Assembly (NCBI GenBank): GCA_938040915.1
Contig: CALHZE010000099.1
Coordinates: forward strand, 1-14,467
Source of the DNA: an uncultured Bacteroidia bacterium
Lineage (GTDB): Bacteria; Bacteroidota; Bacteroidia; Bacteroidales; CAJPTX01
Direction: 5' to 3'
Length of the DNA stretch: 14,467 bases
Shown here piece after piece: positions 7,243 to 14,467 of this stretch. The notes under the pieces are model-generated. The model was not told the DNA's origin. It ran no database searches and saw nothing but the letters and a program-made list of their open reading frames with translations. Position 1 is the stretch's first letter; the number at the start of each line of letters is the position of its first letter. Both the position numbers and the translations under genes were made by a program.

Positions 7243-10200
7243 ATGAACATTAAGTTTTTTCTCAACCGCCCGATTTTGGCGGGGGTAATCTCTGTGCTGA
7301 TCGTCCTGCTGGGGGGGATCGGCTTGGTTACCCTGCCGATGGAACAGTACCCCGACATCGCGCCCCCCACGATCTCGGTGTGGGCAAACTACACAGGGGC
7401 GAGTGCCGATGTGGTGTTAAAGAGCGTAATCGTGCCACTGGAAGAGGCGATCAACGGGGTAGAAAATATGCAGTATATGAGTTCGTCGGCGACGAACTCG
7501 GGTTCTGCCTCCATCACGATCTTGTTTAAGCAGGGCACCGACCCCGACATGGCGCTCATCAACGTGAAGAACCGCGTCTCGCAAGCCGAGCGTTCGCTCC
7601 CACAGGTGGTGACCCAGATGGGGGTCTCTGTGAGGAAGCGACAGGCGAGCACGTTGCGGATCTTGTCGCTCTATAGCCCCAGCGACAAATATGAGCGAGA
7701 CTTCATCACCAACTACTTCAATATCCACGTAGCCCCCAAGTTCTTGCGTATCGAGGGGGTGGGGAATGTGAACGTGATGGGTGGGGACTATGCCATGCGG
7801 GTGTGGCTTAATCCGCAAAAGATGGCACAATACGGTCTGATGCCCAGTGATGTCAACAGCGCCATCCGAGCTCAGAATTTGGAAGCGCCGATCGGGGGTG
7901 TAGGGCAAGAGACAGACAACACGTTTCAATATATCTTGAAATATCGGGGTGGCAAGGTCAACTCGACAGAGTTTGACGAGATTGTGCTCAAGTCGCTCCC
8001 CGACGGCAATGTCCTCAAGCTCAAGGACGTCGCGCGGGTGGAGCTCGGGGCGGCGAGTTATGGCTTTGACGGTAATGTCAACGGGCATCCTGGCGCCACG
8101 GCGATGATCTCACAGACGGCAGGGTCAAACGCGCACGACATCAACGTGAAGATCGACGCACTGGTCGAGGAGCTAAAGGACGAGCTCCCTGCGGGGCTCG
8201 AGTTCGTCACGATGATGGACACCAACGACTTTCTCAATGCGGCGACCCAAGAGGTCATCAAGACGCTGTTTGAGACGATCTTGCTGGTCATTTTGGTGGT
8301 ATATGTGTTTCTGCAGAGCGGTCGGTCGACGGTCATCCCCACGATATCGATTATTGTTTCTTTGATAGGGACGTTTGCTTTTATGTATGTGGTAGGCTTC
8401 ACGCTCAACCTATTGACGCTCTTTGCCTTGGTGCTGGTGATCGGGACGGTGGTCGACGACGCGATCGTGGTCGTCGAGGCGGTGCAGGCACAGTTTGACG
8501 AAGGGGAGCGCTCTCCGTATCAGGCGACTCGTAAGGCGATGAGTGGGATAGCGAGTGCCATCATCACGACCTCGTTGGTTTTTATGGCAGTGTTTATCCC
8601 GACCTCGTTTATGGGAGGGACGAGCGGCACCTATTACCAGCAGTTTGGGTTGACTATGGCGGTGGCGGTGGGCATTTCGGCGATCAACGCCTTGACGCTT
8701 TGCCCCGCGTTGTCGTCGCTCCTGATGACGCCTCACGACGAGTATGTGACGGGCAAGAAGGTTTCGTTCTCAACGCGTTTTAGCAGGGCATTTAACACGG
8801 CATTTCGCACACTGGTATTCCGATACAAAGGGGGCTTAAAACAGATTTTTAGACGGCGTTGGCTCGCGTGGAGCTTACTCGCGGTGACAGGAGTCGCCAT
8901 CTTCTATCTCATGCGTACGACCAAGACGGGGCTAATCCCCGACGAGGATATGGGGACGGTCTTTGTTAACATCTCGACGCCGGCGGGCTCTACCCTAGAG
9001 CAGACCAAGAAGACCGTGCTCCGCACCTCGAAGATCATCGACCACATCCCCGAGGTGGATAACTACTCGGCTGTGGTGGGGTTCAGCATGATGGGCGGTC
9101 AGTCGTCTACCGGCGGTATGCTTATTGTGAAGCTTAAGAATTGGGAAGAGCGCACCGGCAAGGGGCAAGATATTAACTCGATTATTGGGCGGATCATGGG
9201 GCAAGCACAACAGATTAAGTCTGCCTCGATCTTTGCCTTTGCGCAACCGACCATTATGGGGTATAGCAGTGCGAACGGAGTCGAGTTTTATGTGCAAGAC
9301 CACACGGGGGGCTCGATCGAGACGCTTTTTGCCAACACACAAGCCATGATAGCAGGGTTGCGGTCACGCCCCGAGATCGCCCAAGCCTACACGACGTATG
9401 ACATTCGCTACCCGCAATATATGGTTGACGTGGACGCGGCGCACTGTCTGCGGATGGGGGTATCGCCCTCGACTGTGCTCGATGTGCTGGGCGGCTATTT
9501 CGGCGGGAGCTATGCGTCAAACTTCAACGCATTTTCCAAACTCTATCGCGTGATGGTGCAGCTCCCCAAGGAGTATCGCGAGAATAAGGAGGCGCTAGAC
9601 AACATCTTCGTGCGCACGAGTCGGGGCGAGATGGCGCCGATAAGACAGTTTATCACCCTCAGCAAGACCTACGGACCGGAGTCGCTCAACCGGTTTAACC
9701 TCTACTCGTCGATCTCGGTGAGTGCTCAACCTGCGACGGGCTACTCAACGGGCGATGTGATCAATGCGGTGCGTGAGGTGTCGCGGACGACGCTCCCGAC
9801 GGGGTATAGTTACGAGTTTACGGGGATCTCGCGTGAAGAGGCGAACACGACCCACGGCACGGTAGTGATCTTCCTCATCTGTATCGTCTTTATCTACCTG
9901 ATTTTGTGTGCGCTGTATGAGAGTCTGTTGATCCCGCTGGCGGTGATGTTGAGCGTGCCGTTTGGTCTGTTAGGGAGTTTTCTTTTTGCCAAGCTCTTCG
10001 GGCTGGCAAACAATGTCTACATGCAAGTGGGGCTCATCATGTTGATCGGTCTTTTGTCTAAAACCGCCATCTTGCTGACGGAGTATGCGTCGGAGCGGCG
10101 TCGGCAGGGGATCTCGATCGCCTCGGCTGCGATGTCGGCTGCGGGTGCACGTTTACGCCCGATTTTAATGACGGCGCTCACGATGATCATCGGTATGCTG

Positions 10201-10398
10201 CCCTTGGCCTTTAGCTCGGGTGCGGGGGCTCACGGTAACCTATCGTTGGCGCTCGGGGTAATCGGGGGAATGACGATAGGAACATTGGCGTTGCTCTTTG
10301 TGGTGCCGGCGTTCTTTATCGTGTTTGAAAGCATCCAAGAGCGCTTTATGCCACGTCACCGAATCGAGGGGGCGGAAGAAGAGGACGGAGAACTATAA
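7243..10398 (+). CDS. RND multidrug efflux permease (AcrB/MexB-like, HAE1 family)
   Basis: A 1,051-residue inner-membrane proton/drug antiporter working as a trimer. It begins with the typical MNIKFFLNRPILAGVIS first transmembrane helix and PMEQYPDIAPP. The proton-relay aspartates are Asp405-Asp406 (GTVVDDAIVVVEAV), and the relay lysine is Lys940 (LLSKTAILLTEYA), the same number as in E. coli AcrB. Two large periplasmic loops and twelve hydrophobic segments follow the standard order, and length matches functional HAE1 pumps. The protein ends in an acidic tail. A strong GAGGAGGAG (7226-7234) lies 8 bases before the start, unusual because Bacteroidota rarely rely on Shine-Dalgarno sites. The substrate range cannot be read from the sequence; hydrophobic drugs, bile salts or detergents are typical for this family. 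Confidence 0.97.
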   Translation: MNIKFFLNRPILAGVISVLIVLLGGIGLVTLPMEQYPDIAPPTISVWANYTGASADVVLKSVIVPLEEAINGVENMQYMSSSATNSGSASITILFKQGTDPDMALINVKNRVSQAERSLPQVVTQMGVSVRKRQASTLRILSLYSPSDKYERDFITNYFNIHVAPKFLRIEGVGNVNVMGGDYAMRVWLNPQKMAQYGLMPSDVNSAIRAQNLEAPIGGVGQETDNTFQYILKYRGGKVNSTEFDEIVLKSLPDGNVLKLKDVARVELGAASYGFDGNVNGHPGATAMISQTAGSNAHDINVKIDALVEELKDELPAGLEFVTMMDTNDFLNAATQEVIKTLFETILLVILVVYVFLQSGRSTVIPTISIIVSLIGTFAFMYVVGFTLNLLTLFALVLVIGTVVDDAIVVVEAVQAQFDEGERSPYQATRKAMSGIASAIITTSLVFMAVFIPTSFMGGTSGTYYQQFGLTMAVAVGISAINALTLCPALSSLLMTPHDEYVTGKKVSFSTRFSRAFNTAFRTLVFRYKGGLKQIFRRRWLAWSLLAVTGVAIFYLMRTTKTGLIPDEDMGTVFVNISTPAGSTLEQTKKTVLRTSKIIDHIPEVDNYSAVVGFSMMGGQSSTGGMLIVKLKNWEERTGKGQDINSIIGRIMGQAQQIKSASIFAFAQPTIMGYSSANGVEFYVQDHTGGSIETLFANTQAMIAGLRSRPEIAQAYTTYDIRYPQYMVDVDAAHCLRMGVSPSTVLDVLGGYFGGSYASNFNAFSKLYRVMVQLPKEYRENKEALDNIFVRTSRGEMAPIRQFITLSKTYGPESLNRFNLYSSISVSAQPATGYSTGDVINAVREVSRTTLPTGYSYEFTGISREEANTTHGTVVIFLICIVFIYLILCALYESLLIPLAVMLSVPFGLLGSFLFAKLFGLANNVYMQVGLIMLIGLLSKTAILLTEYASERRRQGISIASAAMSAAGARLRPILMTALTMIIGMLPLAFSSGAGAHGNLSLALGVIGGMTIGTLALLFVVPAFFIVFESIQERFMPRHRIEGAEEEDGEL

Positions 10399-10419
10399 CC
10401 TAGGGGGGGAAGCGTAAAG

Positions 10420-11787
10420 ATGAGAACAACCGTAGTATTAGGCACGTGTGTGCTACTCTCGTGGGTTCTTTTCTTGGGGAGTTGTGGCATTTACTCTAAC
10501 TACCCAAAAAGGTCGCTCGAGGCGAATGGGCTCATTAGAGCGGAGTTGGCGGCAGCCACCTCATCACGCGCACCGCAGAGGTGGGAGTCGCTCTTTACCG
10601 ACCCAGCGTTGCAGGCGCTGATCTGCGAGGGGTTGGAACGCAACGCGAGTGTATCGATAGCTCGTTTGCAACTAGAGGAGGCGAAAGCGACCCTGCGGGG
10701 GGCGCAACTCGCGCTGTTGCCGGCGGCGAACCTGACGGGGCGCGTCAACACCTCGTCATTTGACGGGAGTAAACCCGAGTTGGGTTACACGGTGGGCGGC
10801 GAAGTAAGCTGGACTATAGACCTTTTCGGGCGTCTGAACAACACGCGGAAAGCGGCAAAGGCGTCGCTGGAGGAGCGAGTGGCTTATGCGCAAGCCGTAC
10901 GGGTTCAGACCATCTCGACCATCGCCGAGCTCTATTACACGCTCGAGCTGCTCGACGCACAGGTCGCGGTAACATCACAGAACCTAGAGAGTTGGCGTCA
11001 ATCGGTCGCTACGCAAGAGGCGTTGTTTGAAGCCGGACAGGCACAACGGGCAAATATCAATCAGGCGAAAGCGAGTCTGTTGCAAGCCGAAATAACCTAT
11101 AACGGACTGAAGGTGCAGCGGCAGAAGAGTGAGAACTCGCTGTGTGCGCTGTTGGGGCGTCCCTCGGCGGCGGTAAAGCGCGGTCAGTGGGGCTCATTTG
11201 TCATCCCCGAGCGTTTTTCTATTGGGGTGCCTGACACGATGTTGTCGCAGCGACCGGATGTAAGGCAGGCAGAGGCTTCGCTCAAACGAGCATTTTATAG
11301 CACGAACGTGGCGCGCTCGGCCTTTTATCCCTCCCTTACCCTGAGTGGTAGCGCAGGGTGGACCAACAGTGCAGGGAGCATGATCGTAAACCCAGGGGCG
11401 ATGATTTGGCAGGTGGCTGCCTCCGTCCTACAACCCATTTTCAACCGCGGGCAATTGACCTCAAACCTCACGATAGCCAAAGCGCGACAAGAGGAGGCGT
11501 TGGTGCAGTTTCGCCAGACGGTGCTCAATGCGGGGAACGAGGTGAATAATGCGCTCGCAGATCTGCAAAATGCTCGCACGACGCGTGCACTGGAGACCGA
11601 GCAAGTGGCGCGCTTAGAGTCTACGCTCCGCGATACGGAGGCGCAGATGCGTTATGGTTCGGGGAATGCGTTACAGGTGTTGATGGCTCGACAGTCGCTC
11701 CTGAACGCCCAATTGGGACAGCTGAATACGGCTTATAAAGAGTTGTCGAGTTACATCAAACTATGGGCTGCGCTCGGGGGGCGCTAA
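10420..11787 (+). CDS. RND efflux outer-membrane channel lipoprotein (OprM/NodT family)
   Basis: A 455-residue TolC-like outer-membrane factor that gives the pump its exit duct. The signal peptide ends in a lipobox LGSC with Cys22 as probable lipidation site. Two repeated outer-membrane efflux domains follow: the first includes GGEVSWTIDLFGRL, and the second the family hallmark LSQRPDVRQAEASL followed by ARSAFYPSLTLSG. The long helical repeats rich in Ala, Gln and Leu are as expected for the periplasmic coiled-coil barrel. The start lies 21 bases after the pump stop, so the three genes should be cotranscribed. Length and motif order are normal and no damage is seen. Confidence 0.96.
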   Translation: MRTTVVLGTCVLLSWVLFLGSCGIYSNYPKRSLEANGLIRAELAAATSSRAPQRWESLFTDPALQALICEGLERNASVSIARLQLEEAKATLRGAQLALLPAANLTGRVNTSSFDGSKPELGYTVGGEVSWTIDLFGRLNNTRKAAKASLEERVAYAQAVRVQTISTIAELYYTLELLDAQVAVTSQNLESWRQSVATQEALFEAGQAQRANINQAKASLLQAEITYNGLKVQRQKSENSLCALLGRPSAAVKRGQWGSFVIPERFSIGVPDTMLSQRPDVRQAEASLKRAFYSTNVARSAFYPSLTLSGSAGWTNSAGSMIVNPGAMIWQVAASVLQPIFNRGQLTSNLTIAKARQEEALVQFRQTVLNAGNEVNNALADLQNARTTRALETEQVARLESTLRDTEAQMRYGSGNALQVLMARQSLLNAQLGQLNTAYKELSSYIKLWAALGGR

Positions 11788-11823
11788 GGCTCGTAAGAAG
11801 AGAACATTGTATAGTAAAAAGCG

Positions 11824-12609
11824 ATGAAGACACGAGAAGAGGCACGCCGTTACGCGATTACTTACCTCTTGGAGGAGCGGGAGGAGGATCCTATCCCCAT
11901 CCCCGAAGACGAAGCTGCGCAACGCGTTTTACTGCGCTCGCTGATCAACGAGCGTCGACCACTGCATGTGACGAGCGAGTTCCGTCATGCGCAAAACATC
12001 GAGTTGCTGGCGCAACGGGCAGAACGGGGCGATGTCGATTGGACAGAGTCACTCCCGACCACCGATCGGAGACTACACATCTGGCAAGGCGACATTACGC
12101 GGCTCAAGGTCGACGCGATCGTCAATGCCGCGAATGCGCAACTATTGGGGTGTTTTATCCCAATGCACCGGTGTATTGACAATGCGATCCACTCGGCTGC
12201 GGGTGTTGATCTCCGTCTAGCGTGTGCTGAATTGATGAGTGAGCAGCGTCACCCTGAGCCGACGGGGCGCGCTAAAATCACCCCAGGGTTCAACCTTCCG
12301 GCACGGTACGTGCTTCACACGGTAGGGCCCATCATTCGTACCCAGACGCCTTCGCCACTGGAGCGGGAACAGTTGGCGAGCTGTTACTATTCTTGCTTAC
12401 GTTTGGCGGCAGAGCACGGGTTAGAACAGGTGGCTTTCTGTTGCATCTCCACGGGCGAGTTTCACTTTCCTAATGCGTTAGCAGCGGAGATCGCGGTAAA
12501 GACCGTGTGTGAGTACCTAGATAACGATCCCCTCTGTTCGGTTCGACACGTAATCTTCAACGTCTTTAAGGACGAAGATTTGGCACTCTATCGCGCGTTA
12601 TTGTGCTAG
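11824..12609 (+). CDS. Protein-ADP-ribose hydrolase, zinc-dependent macrodomain family
   Basis: A 261-residue cytoplasmic enzyme expected to remove ADP-ribose from modified proteins. The macrodomain starts around residue 84 with IWQGDITRLKVDAIVNAANA, the ADP-ribose-binding segment. The zinc-site signature GCFIPMHRCIDNAIH gives Cys110, His115 and Cys117 as metal ligands, followed by the SAAG catalytic loop; CISTGEFHFPN is the second binding loop. The roughly 80-residue N-terminal helical extension and overall length match the Zn-macro group known from streptococci and staphylococci. There this enzyme reverses ADP-ribosylation by SirTM on a GcvH-like protein; no sirtuin, GcvH or lipoate ligase is present here. 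It starts 36 bases after the efflux channel gene with no visible promoter, so readthrough from the efflux operon is plausible but unproven. Confidence 0.93.
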   Translation: MKTREEARRYAITYLLEEREEDPIPIPEDEAAQRVLLRSLINERRPLHVTSEFRHAQNIELLAQRAERGDVDWTESLPTTDRRLHIWQGDITRLKVDAIVNAANAQLLGCFIPMHRCIDNAIHSAAGVDLRLACAELMSEQRHPEPTGRAKITPGFNLPARYVLHTVGPIIRTQTPSPLEREQLASCYYSCLRLAAEHGLEQVAFCCISTGEFHFPNALAAEIAVKTVCEYLDNDPLCSVRHVIFNVFKDEDLALYRALLC

Positions 12610-12694
12610 GCGCTAAGGGCGCGCGCGCGTGCGAGCGACAAGCGCTCCTACGCGAAGAGACTGGTAGGCAACGAGTGTGAAAGGGCAACGCGAG

Positions 12695-12725
12695 CATTGT
12701 AATGGAAAGCGACCATGAGGACTCG
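12695..12725 (+). repeat. Leader sequence resembling the macrodomain gene leader
   Basis: CATTGTAATGGAAAGCGACC followed by ATGAGGACTCG resembles 11805-11834, where CATTGTATAGTAAAAAGCG is followed by ATGAAGACACG at the macrodomain start. The two copies share CATTGTA, AAAGCGA and most of the first five codons (MRTR versus MKTR), with small indels. Similarity fades after about 30 bases. It may be an old local duplication or chance. Confidence 0.35.
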
Positions 12726-12977
12726 TATCGAATTGGCTCAAAAAGCCCTCCAAGAGGCTGAATATACGTCAATTGAAGGGCGCTTTACTACTAAATACCT
12801 CTGTAGGGGTTATTGTGTGGTAAAGCGCCCTTTCGACGGATTGCACGGCAAGTTACCTCGGCGACACTCCTGCGCTTCAACAAAGAGTACCCAGAGGCGG
12901 ACACCGAGTTGGCGCATTTTGTTGGGATGCCCGAACCCATCAACGAGGTGGTAACAGCGCTTTTAGCGGGGCGATAG
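12715..12977 (+). pseudogene. Possible broken small gene, unidentified
   Basis: An ATG at 12715 opens a protein-like segment (MRTRIELAQKALQEAEYTSI). A second protein-like segment in another frame covers about 12834-12977 and ends at TAG 12975-12977 with residues such as LLRFNKEYPEADTELAHFVG and PEPINEVVTALLAGR. Each has plausible codon use and an amphipathic, charged composition, but I do not recognise a family. The frames differ such that removal of 3n+2 bases would join them. A 57-base hairpin lies exactly between the two pieces, which could mean an insertion broke the gene. The alternative is that one or both pieces are chance open frames, or that the downstream piece is a decayed remnant. 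The single-frame reading 12715-12954 runs through the hairpin and gives an unconvincing C-terminus. Confidence 0.35.
12776..12832. repeat. 57-base hairpin with 13-base perfect inverted repeats
   Basis: The arms 12776-12788 and 12820-12832 (AAGGGCGCTTTAC and its exact complement GTAAAGCGCCCTT) pair perfectly. Three further pairs inside (one G-U) extend the stem to 16. The interior can form a smaller stem-loop (ACCTC-TGTA-GGGGT). No U-tract follows the right arm, so it is not a normal terminator. It could be a small miniature inverted-repeat element, a structured RNA or a palindromic repeat. No second copy was found in the window, and no clear target-site duplication flanks it. Confidence 0.75.
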
Positions 12978-12990
12978 TGGCGCTCACAAG

Positions 12991-13016
12991 CCCGCGCAAA
13001 GTAGTAACTTTGCGGG
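12991..13016. repeat. Palindrome overlapping the aspS promoter
   Basis: CGCAAAG (12995-13001) and CTTTGCG (13008-13014) are perfect 7-base inverted arms around a 6-base spacer. An outer CCC/GGG can pair if two bases bulge. The right arm contains most of the -7 promoter element, so the structure could be an operator or simply coincide with the promoter. Confidence 0.5.
13005..13012 (+). promoter_or_regulatory. Bacteroidota-type -7 promoter element for aspS
   Basis: TAACTTTG matches TAnnTTTG exactly and is followed by the frequent C. It lies 27 bases before the aspS ATG, giving a leader of about 20 bases. A clear -33 TTTG is not visible. Confidence 0.65.
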
Positions 13017-13039
13017 TGTCGGATATTAACTAAGCTGCT

Positions 13040-14467
13040 ATGTATAGAACACATCGGTGTGGTGAATTGCGCATGACCCACGTAGGGGCAGAGGTGACCG
13101 TCTGTGGTTGGGTGCAACGCGTCCGCAAGATGGGCGGACTGCTCTTTGTCGACTTGCGCGACCGCTGGGGGATTGTCCAGCTCGTGGTCTCAGATGCTGA
13201 GGCGACGCTCCGTGCGGAGGTCGAGAGTCTCGGACGTGAGTGGGTGGTAAGTGCTCGGGGAGTCGTCCGCGAGCGCTCGAGCAAGAATACCGCGCTAGCC
13301 ACCGGCGAGGTCGAGATAGAGTTGCGAGAGCTTACGCTCTTAAACCGTAGCGAAGTGCCTCCCTTTACCATCGAAACCGAAACCGACGGTGGCGACGAAC
13401 TGAGAATGAAGTATCGTTACCTCGACATCCGGCGTCCTCCGGTGCGCGACGCGCTGCTGTTGCGTCACCAGATAGCTCAGGCGGTAAGGCATTACCTCAA
13501 CGCCCGCGACTTTATAGAGATAGAGACGCCATTCCTCATCAAGTCGACCCCCGAGGGGGCGCGCGACTTTGTCGTTCCCTCACGGATGCACGCGGGCGAG
13601 TTTTATGCGCTTCCCCAAAGCCCTCAGACGTTTAAGCAATTGCTCATGGTCGCGGGCATGGAGCGCTATTATCAGATCGTGCGTTGCTTCCGCGATGAGG
13701 ACTTGCGCGCCGACCGTCAGCCCGAGTTTACGCAAATCGACTGTGAGATGTCGTTTGTGGAGCGGGAAGACATCCTTCGCGAGTTTGAGGGCTTTATGCG
13801 AGCGCTCTTTGAGGAGGTACTTGGGGTGACGTTTGACGGAGCGTTCCAACGCATGCCCTATAGCGAAGCAATGGCGAAGTATGGGAGTGACAAGCCTGAC
13901 TTGCGGGTAGGGATGGAGATACATGACGTGACGGCGCTTACGCGTACGACGGGTTTCTCGGTCTTTGACAGCGCAGACTATGTCGGGGGGATTTGCGTAA
14001 AGGATGGCGCAAAGTATACGCGCAAGCAACTCGACGCCCTCACCGACTTTGTGAAGCGTCCGCAGGTGGGCGGCACGGGCTTAATTTACGCACGAGTAGC
14101 CGCGGAGGATGGGACGATCAAGTCGTCGGCAGATAAGTTCCTTACGCCGGAGCTTTTGGGGCAATTCGCCCACGAATTAGGGGCTGGACGTGGTGACCTT
14201 ATGCTTTTTATGGCAGGCAAGACCGCTAAGACGCAGGTAGCCCTTGGCACGCTCCGCCTTGAGGTAGCACGTACTGAGGGTCTTCTAGACCCCAAGGTGT
14301 TTAAGCCGCTCTGGGTGGTCGACTTTCCGCTCTTTGAGTGGGATGATGAGACACAGCGCTTCTATGCCATGCACCACCCCTTCACTTCGCCCCATCCTGA
14401 GGATGTCGCGCTATTTGAGAGCAACCCTGGGGCTATGCGCCCCAATGCTTATGACATGGTTATCAAT
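13040..14467 (+). CDS. aspS: Aspartyl-tRNA synthetase, 3'-truncated by the window
   Basis: A cytoplasmic class II aminoacyl-tRNA synthetase that charges tRNA-Asp with aspartate. The frame is open for 476 codons to the window end; bacterial enzymes are usually about 580-600 residues, so roughly 110 are missing, including motif 3. The N-terminus [11 protein letters not shown] and [13 protein letters not shown] begin the OB-fold anticodon-binding domain (residues 1 to about 105). The catalytic core has [13 protein letters not shown] (from Thr170), FYALPQSPQ, and motif 2 [16 protein letters not shown] with Arg218. The bacterial-type GAD insertion domain covers about residues 285-400, and [12 protein letters not shown] starts at Met444. 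ATG 13040 is chosen from the family N-terminus and its spacing from the promoter. Whether it is specific for tRNA-Asp or also charges tRNA-Asn cannot be judged reliably here. Confidence 0.97.
   Translation, partial: MYRTHRCGELRMTHVGAEVTVCGWVQRVRKMGGLLFVDLRDRWGIVQLVVSDAEATLRAEVESLGREWVVSARGVVRERSSKNTALATGEVEIELRELTLLNRSEVPPFTIETETDGGDELRMKYRYLDIRRPPVRDALLLRHQIAQAVRHYLNARDFIEIETPFLIKSTPEGARDFVVPSRMHAGEFYALPQSPQTFKQLLMVAGMERYYQIVRCFRDEDLRADRQPEFTQIDCEMSFVEREDILREFEGFMRALFEEVLGVTFDGAFQRMPYSEAMAKYGSDKPDLRVGMEIHDVTALTRTTGFSVFDSADYVGGICVKDGAKYTRKQLDALTDFVKRPQVGGTGLIYARVAAEDGTIKSSADKFLTPELLGQFAHELGAGRGDLMLFMAGKTAKTQVALGTLRLEVARTEGLLDPKVFKPLWVVDFPLFEWDDETQRFYAMHHPFTSPHPEDVALFESNPGAMRPNAYDMVIN

Larger units (their letters stand above)
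12610..13039. other. 430-base interval without an intact recognised gene
   Basis: Between the macrodomain gene and aspS the sequence starts with an alternating GC tract (12619-12633) and no clear terminator. It then has a leader resembling that of the macrodomain gene (12695-12725), two protein-like pieces in different frames (12715-12775 and 12834-12977), a strong hairpin between them (12776-12832) and the aspS promoter (13005-13012). No tRNA or other known RNA was recognised. Confidence 0.7.

Noticed and set aside
7417..8088. 223-codon open frame on the minus strand
   Set aside because: It lies wholly antisense to the RND pump gene, whose family motifs are unmistakable; its His/Arg/Leu-rich translation is typical of a shadow frame in GC-rich DNA.
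12619..12633. Alternating GC tract as Z-DNA or a terminator stem
   Set aside because: It is short, lacks a U-tract and a convincing partner arm; composition alone explains it.
12791..13117. 108-codon minus-strand open frame over the aspS start
   Set aside because: It overlaps the aspS promoter and N-terminus antisense, has no recognisable motif and no promoter pointing that way.

Overview
The window looks like chromosomal DNA from a Bacteroidota member, probably Bacteroidales. The evidence is the TAnnTTTG-type promoter elements ahead of trxA and aspS, the dnaE-trxA neighbourhood, a DUF1703-type AAA/nuclease gene of a kind common in that group, and three-gene RND efflux operons encoded with lipoprotein adaptor and channel. 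Genus cannot be fixed from the sequence alone. All genes recognised with confidence are on the + strand.

Layout: (1) 3-3716, the replicative DNA polymerase III alpha subunit gene dnaE, missing its 5' end and interrupted by one in-frame TAA at 2988-2990, just before the SGHPLD motif; the C-terminal OB-fold part continues in the same frame and has an ATG at 3030. (2) 3723-4206, a trxA transcription unit: promoter, small palindrome, thioredoxin gene and a strong intrinsic terminator. (3) 4261-5898, a stand-alone AAA-ATPase-like/PD-(D/E)XK protein of unknown function. (4) 6073-11787, a tightly packed RND multidrug-efflux operon: periplasmic adaptor lipoprotein, inner-membrane pump, outer-membrane channel lipoprotein. 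No regulator gene lies beside it. (5) 11824-12609, a zinc-type macrodomain protein-ADP-ribose hydrolase, 36 bases after the efflux channel gene and possibly cotranscribed with it. (6) 12610-13039, a 430-base stretch without an intact recognised gene. It holds two protein-like pieces in different frames, separated by a 57-base near-perfect hairpin, and then the aspS promoter, which sits inside a small palindrome. (7) 13040-end, aspartyl-tRNA synthetase aspS, cut off by the window edge.

How the parts work together: dnaE, trxA and aspS are housekeeping genes. The efflux trio forms one export machine from inner membrane to outer membrane. The macrodomain enzyme would remove ADP-ribose from proteins; its usual partners in other bacteria (a SirTM sirtuin, GcvH-like protein and lipoate ligase) are not in this window.

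The items most worth a second look are the nonsense codon in dnaE, the hairpin lying between two out-of-frame coding remnants at 12715-12977, and the resemblance between the leader of that remnant and the leader of the macrodomain gene. I found no convincing new multi-gene system, CRISPR array, tRNA or rRNA.
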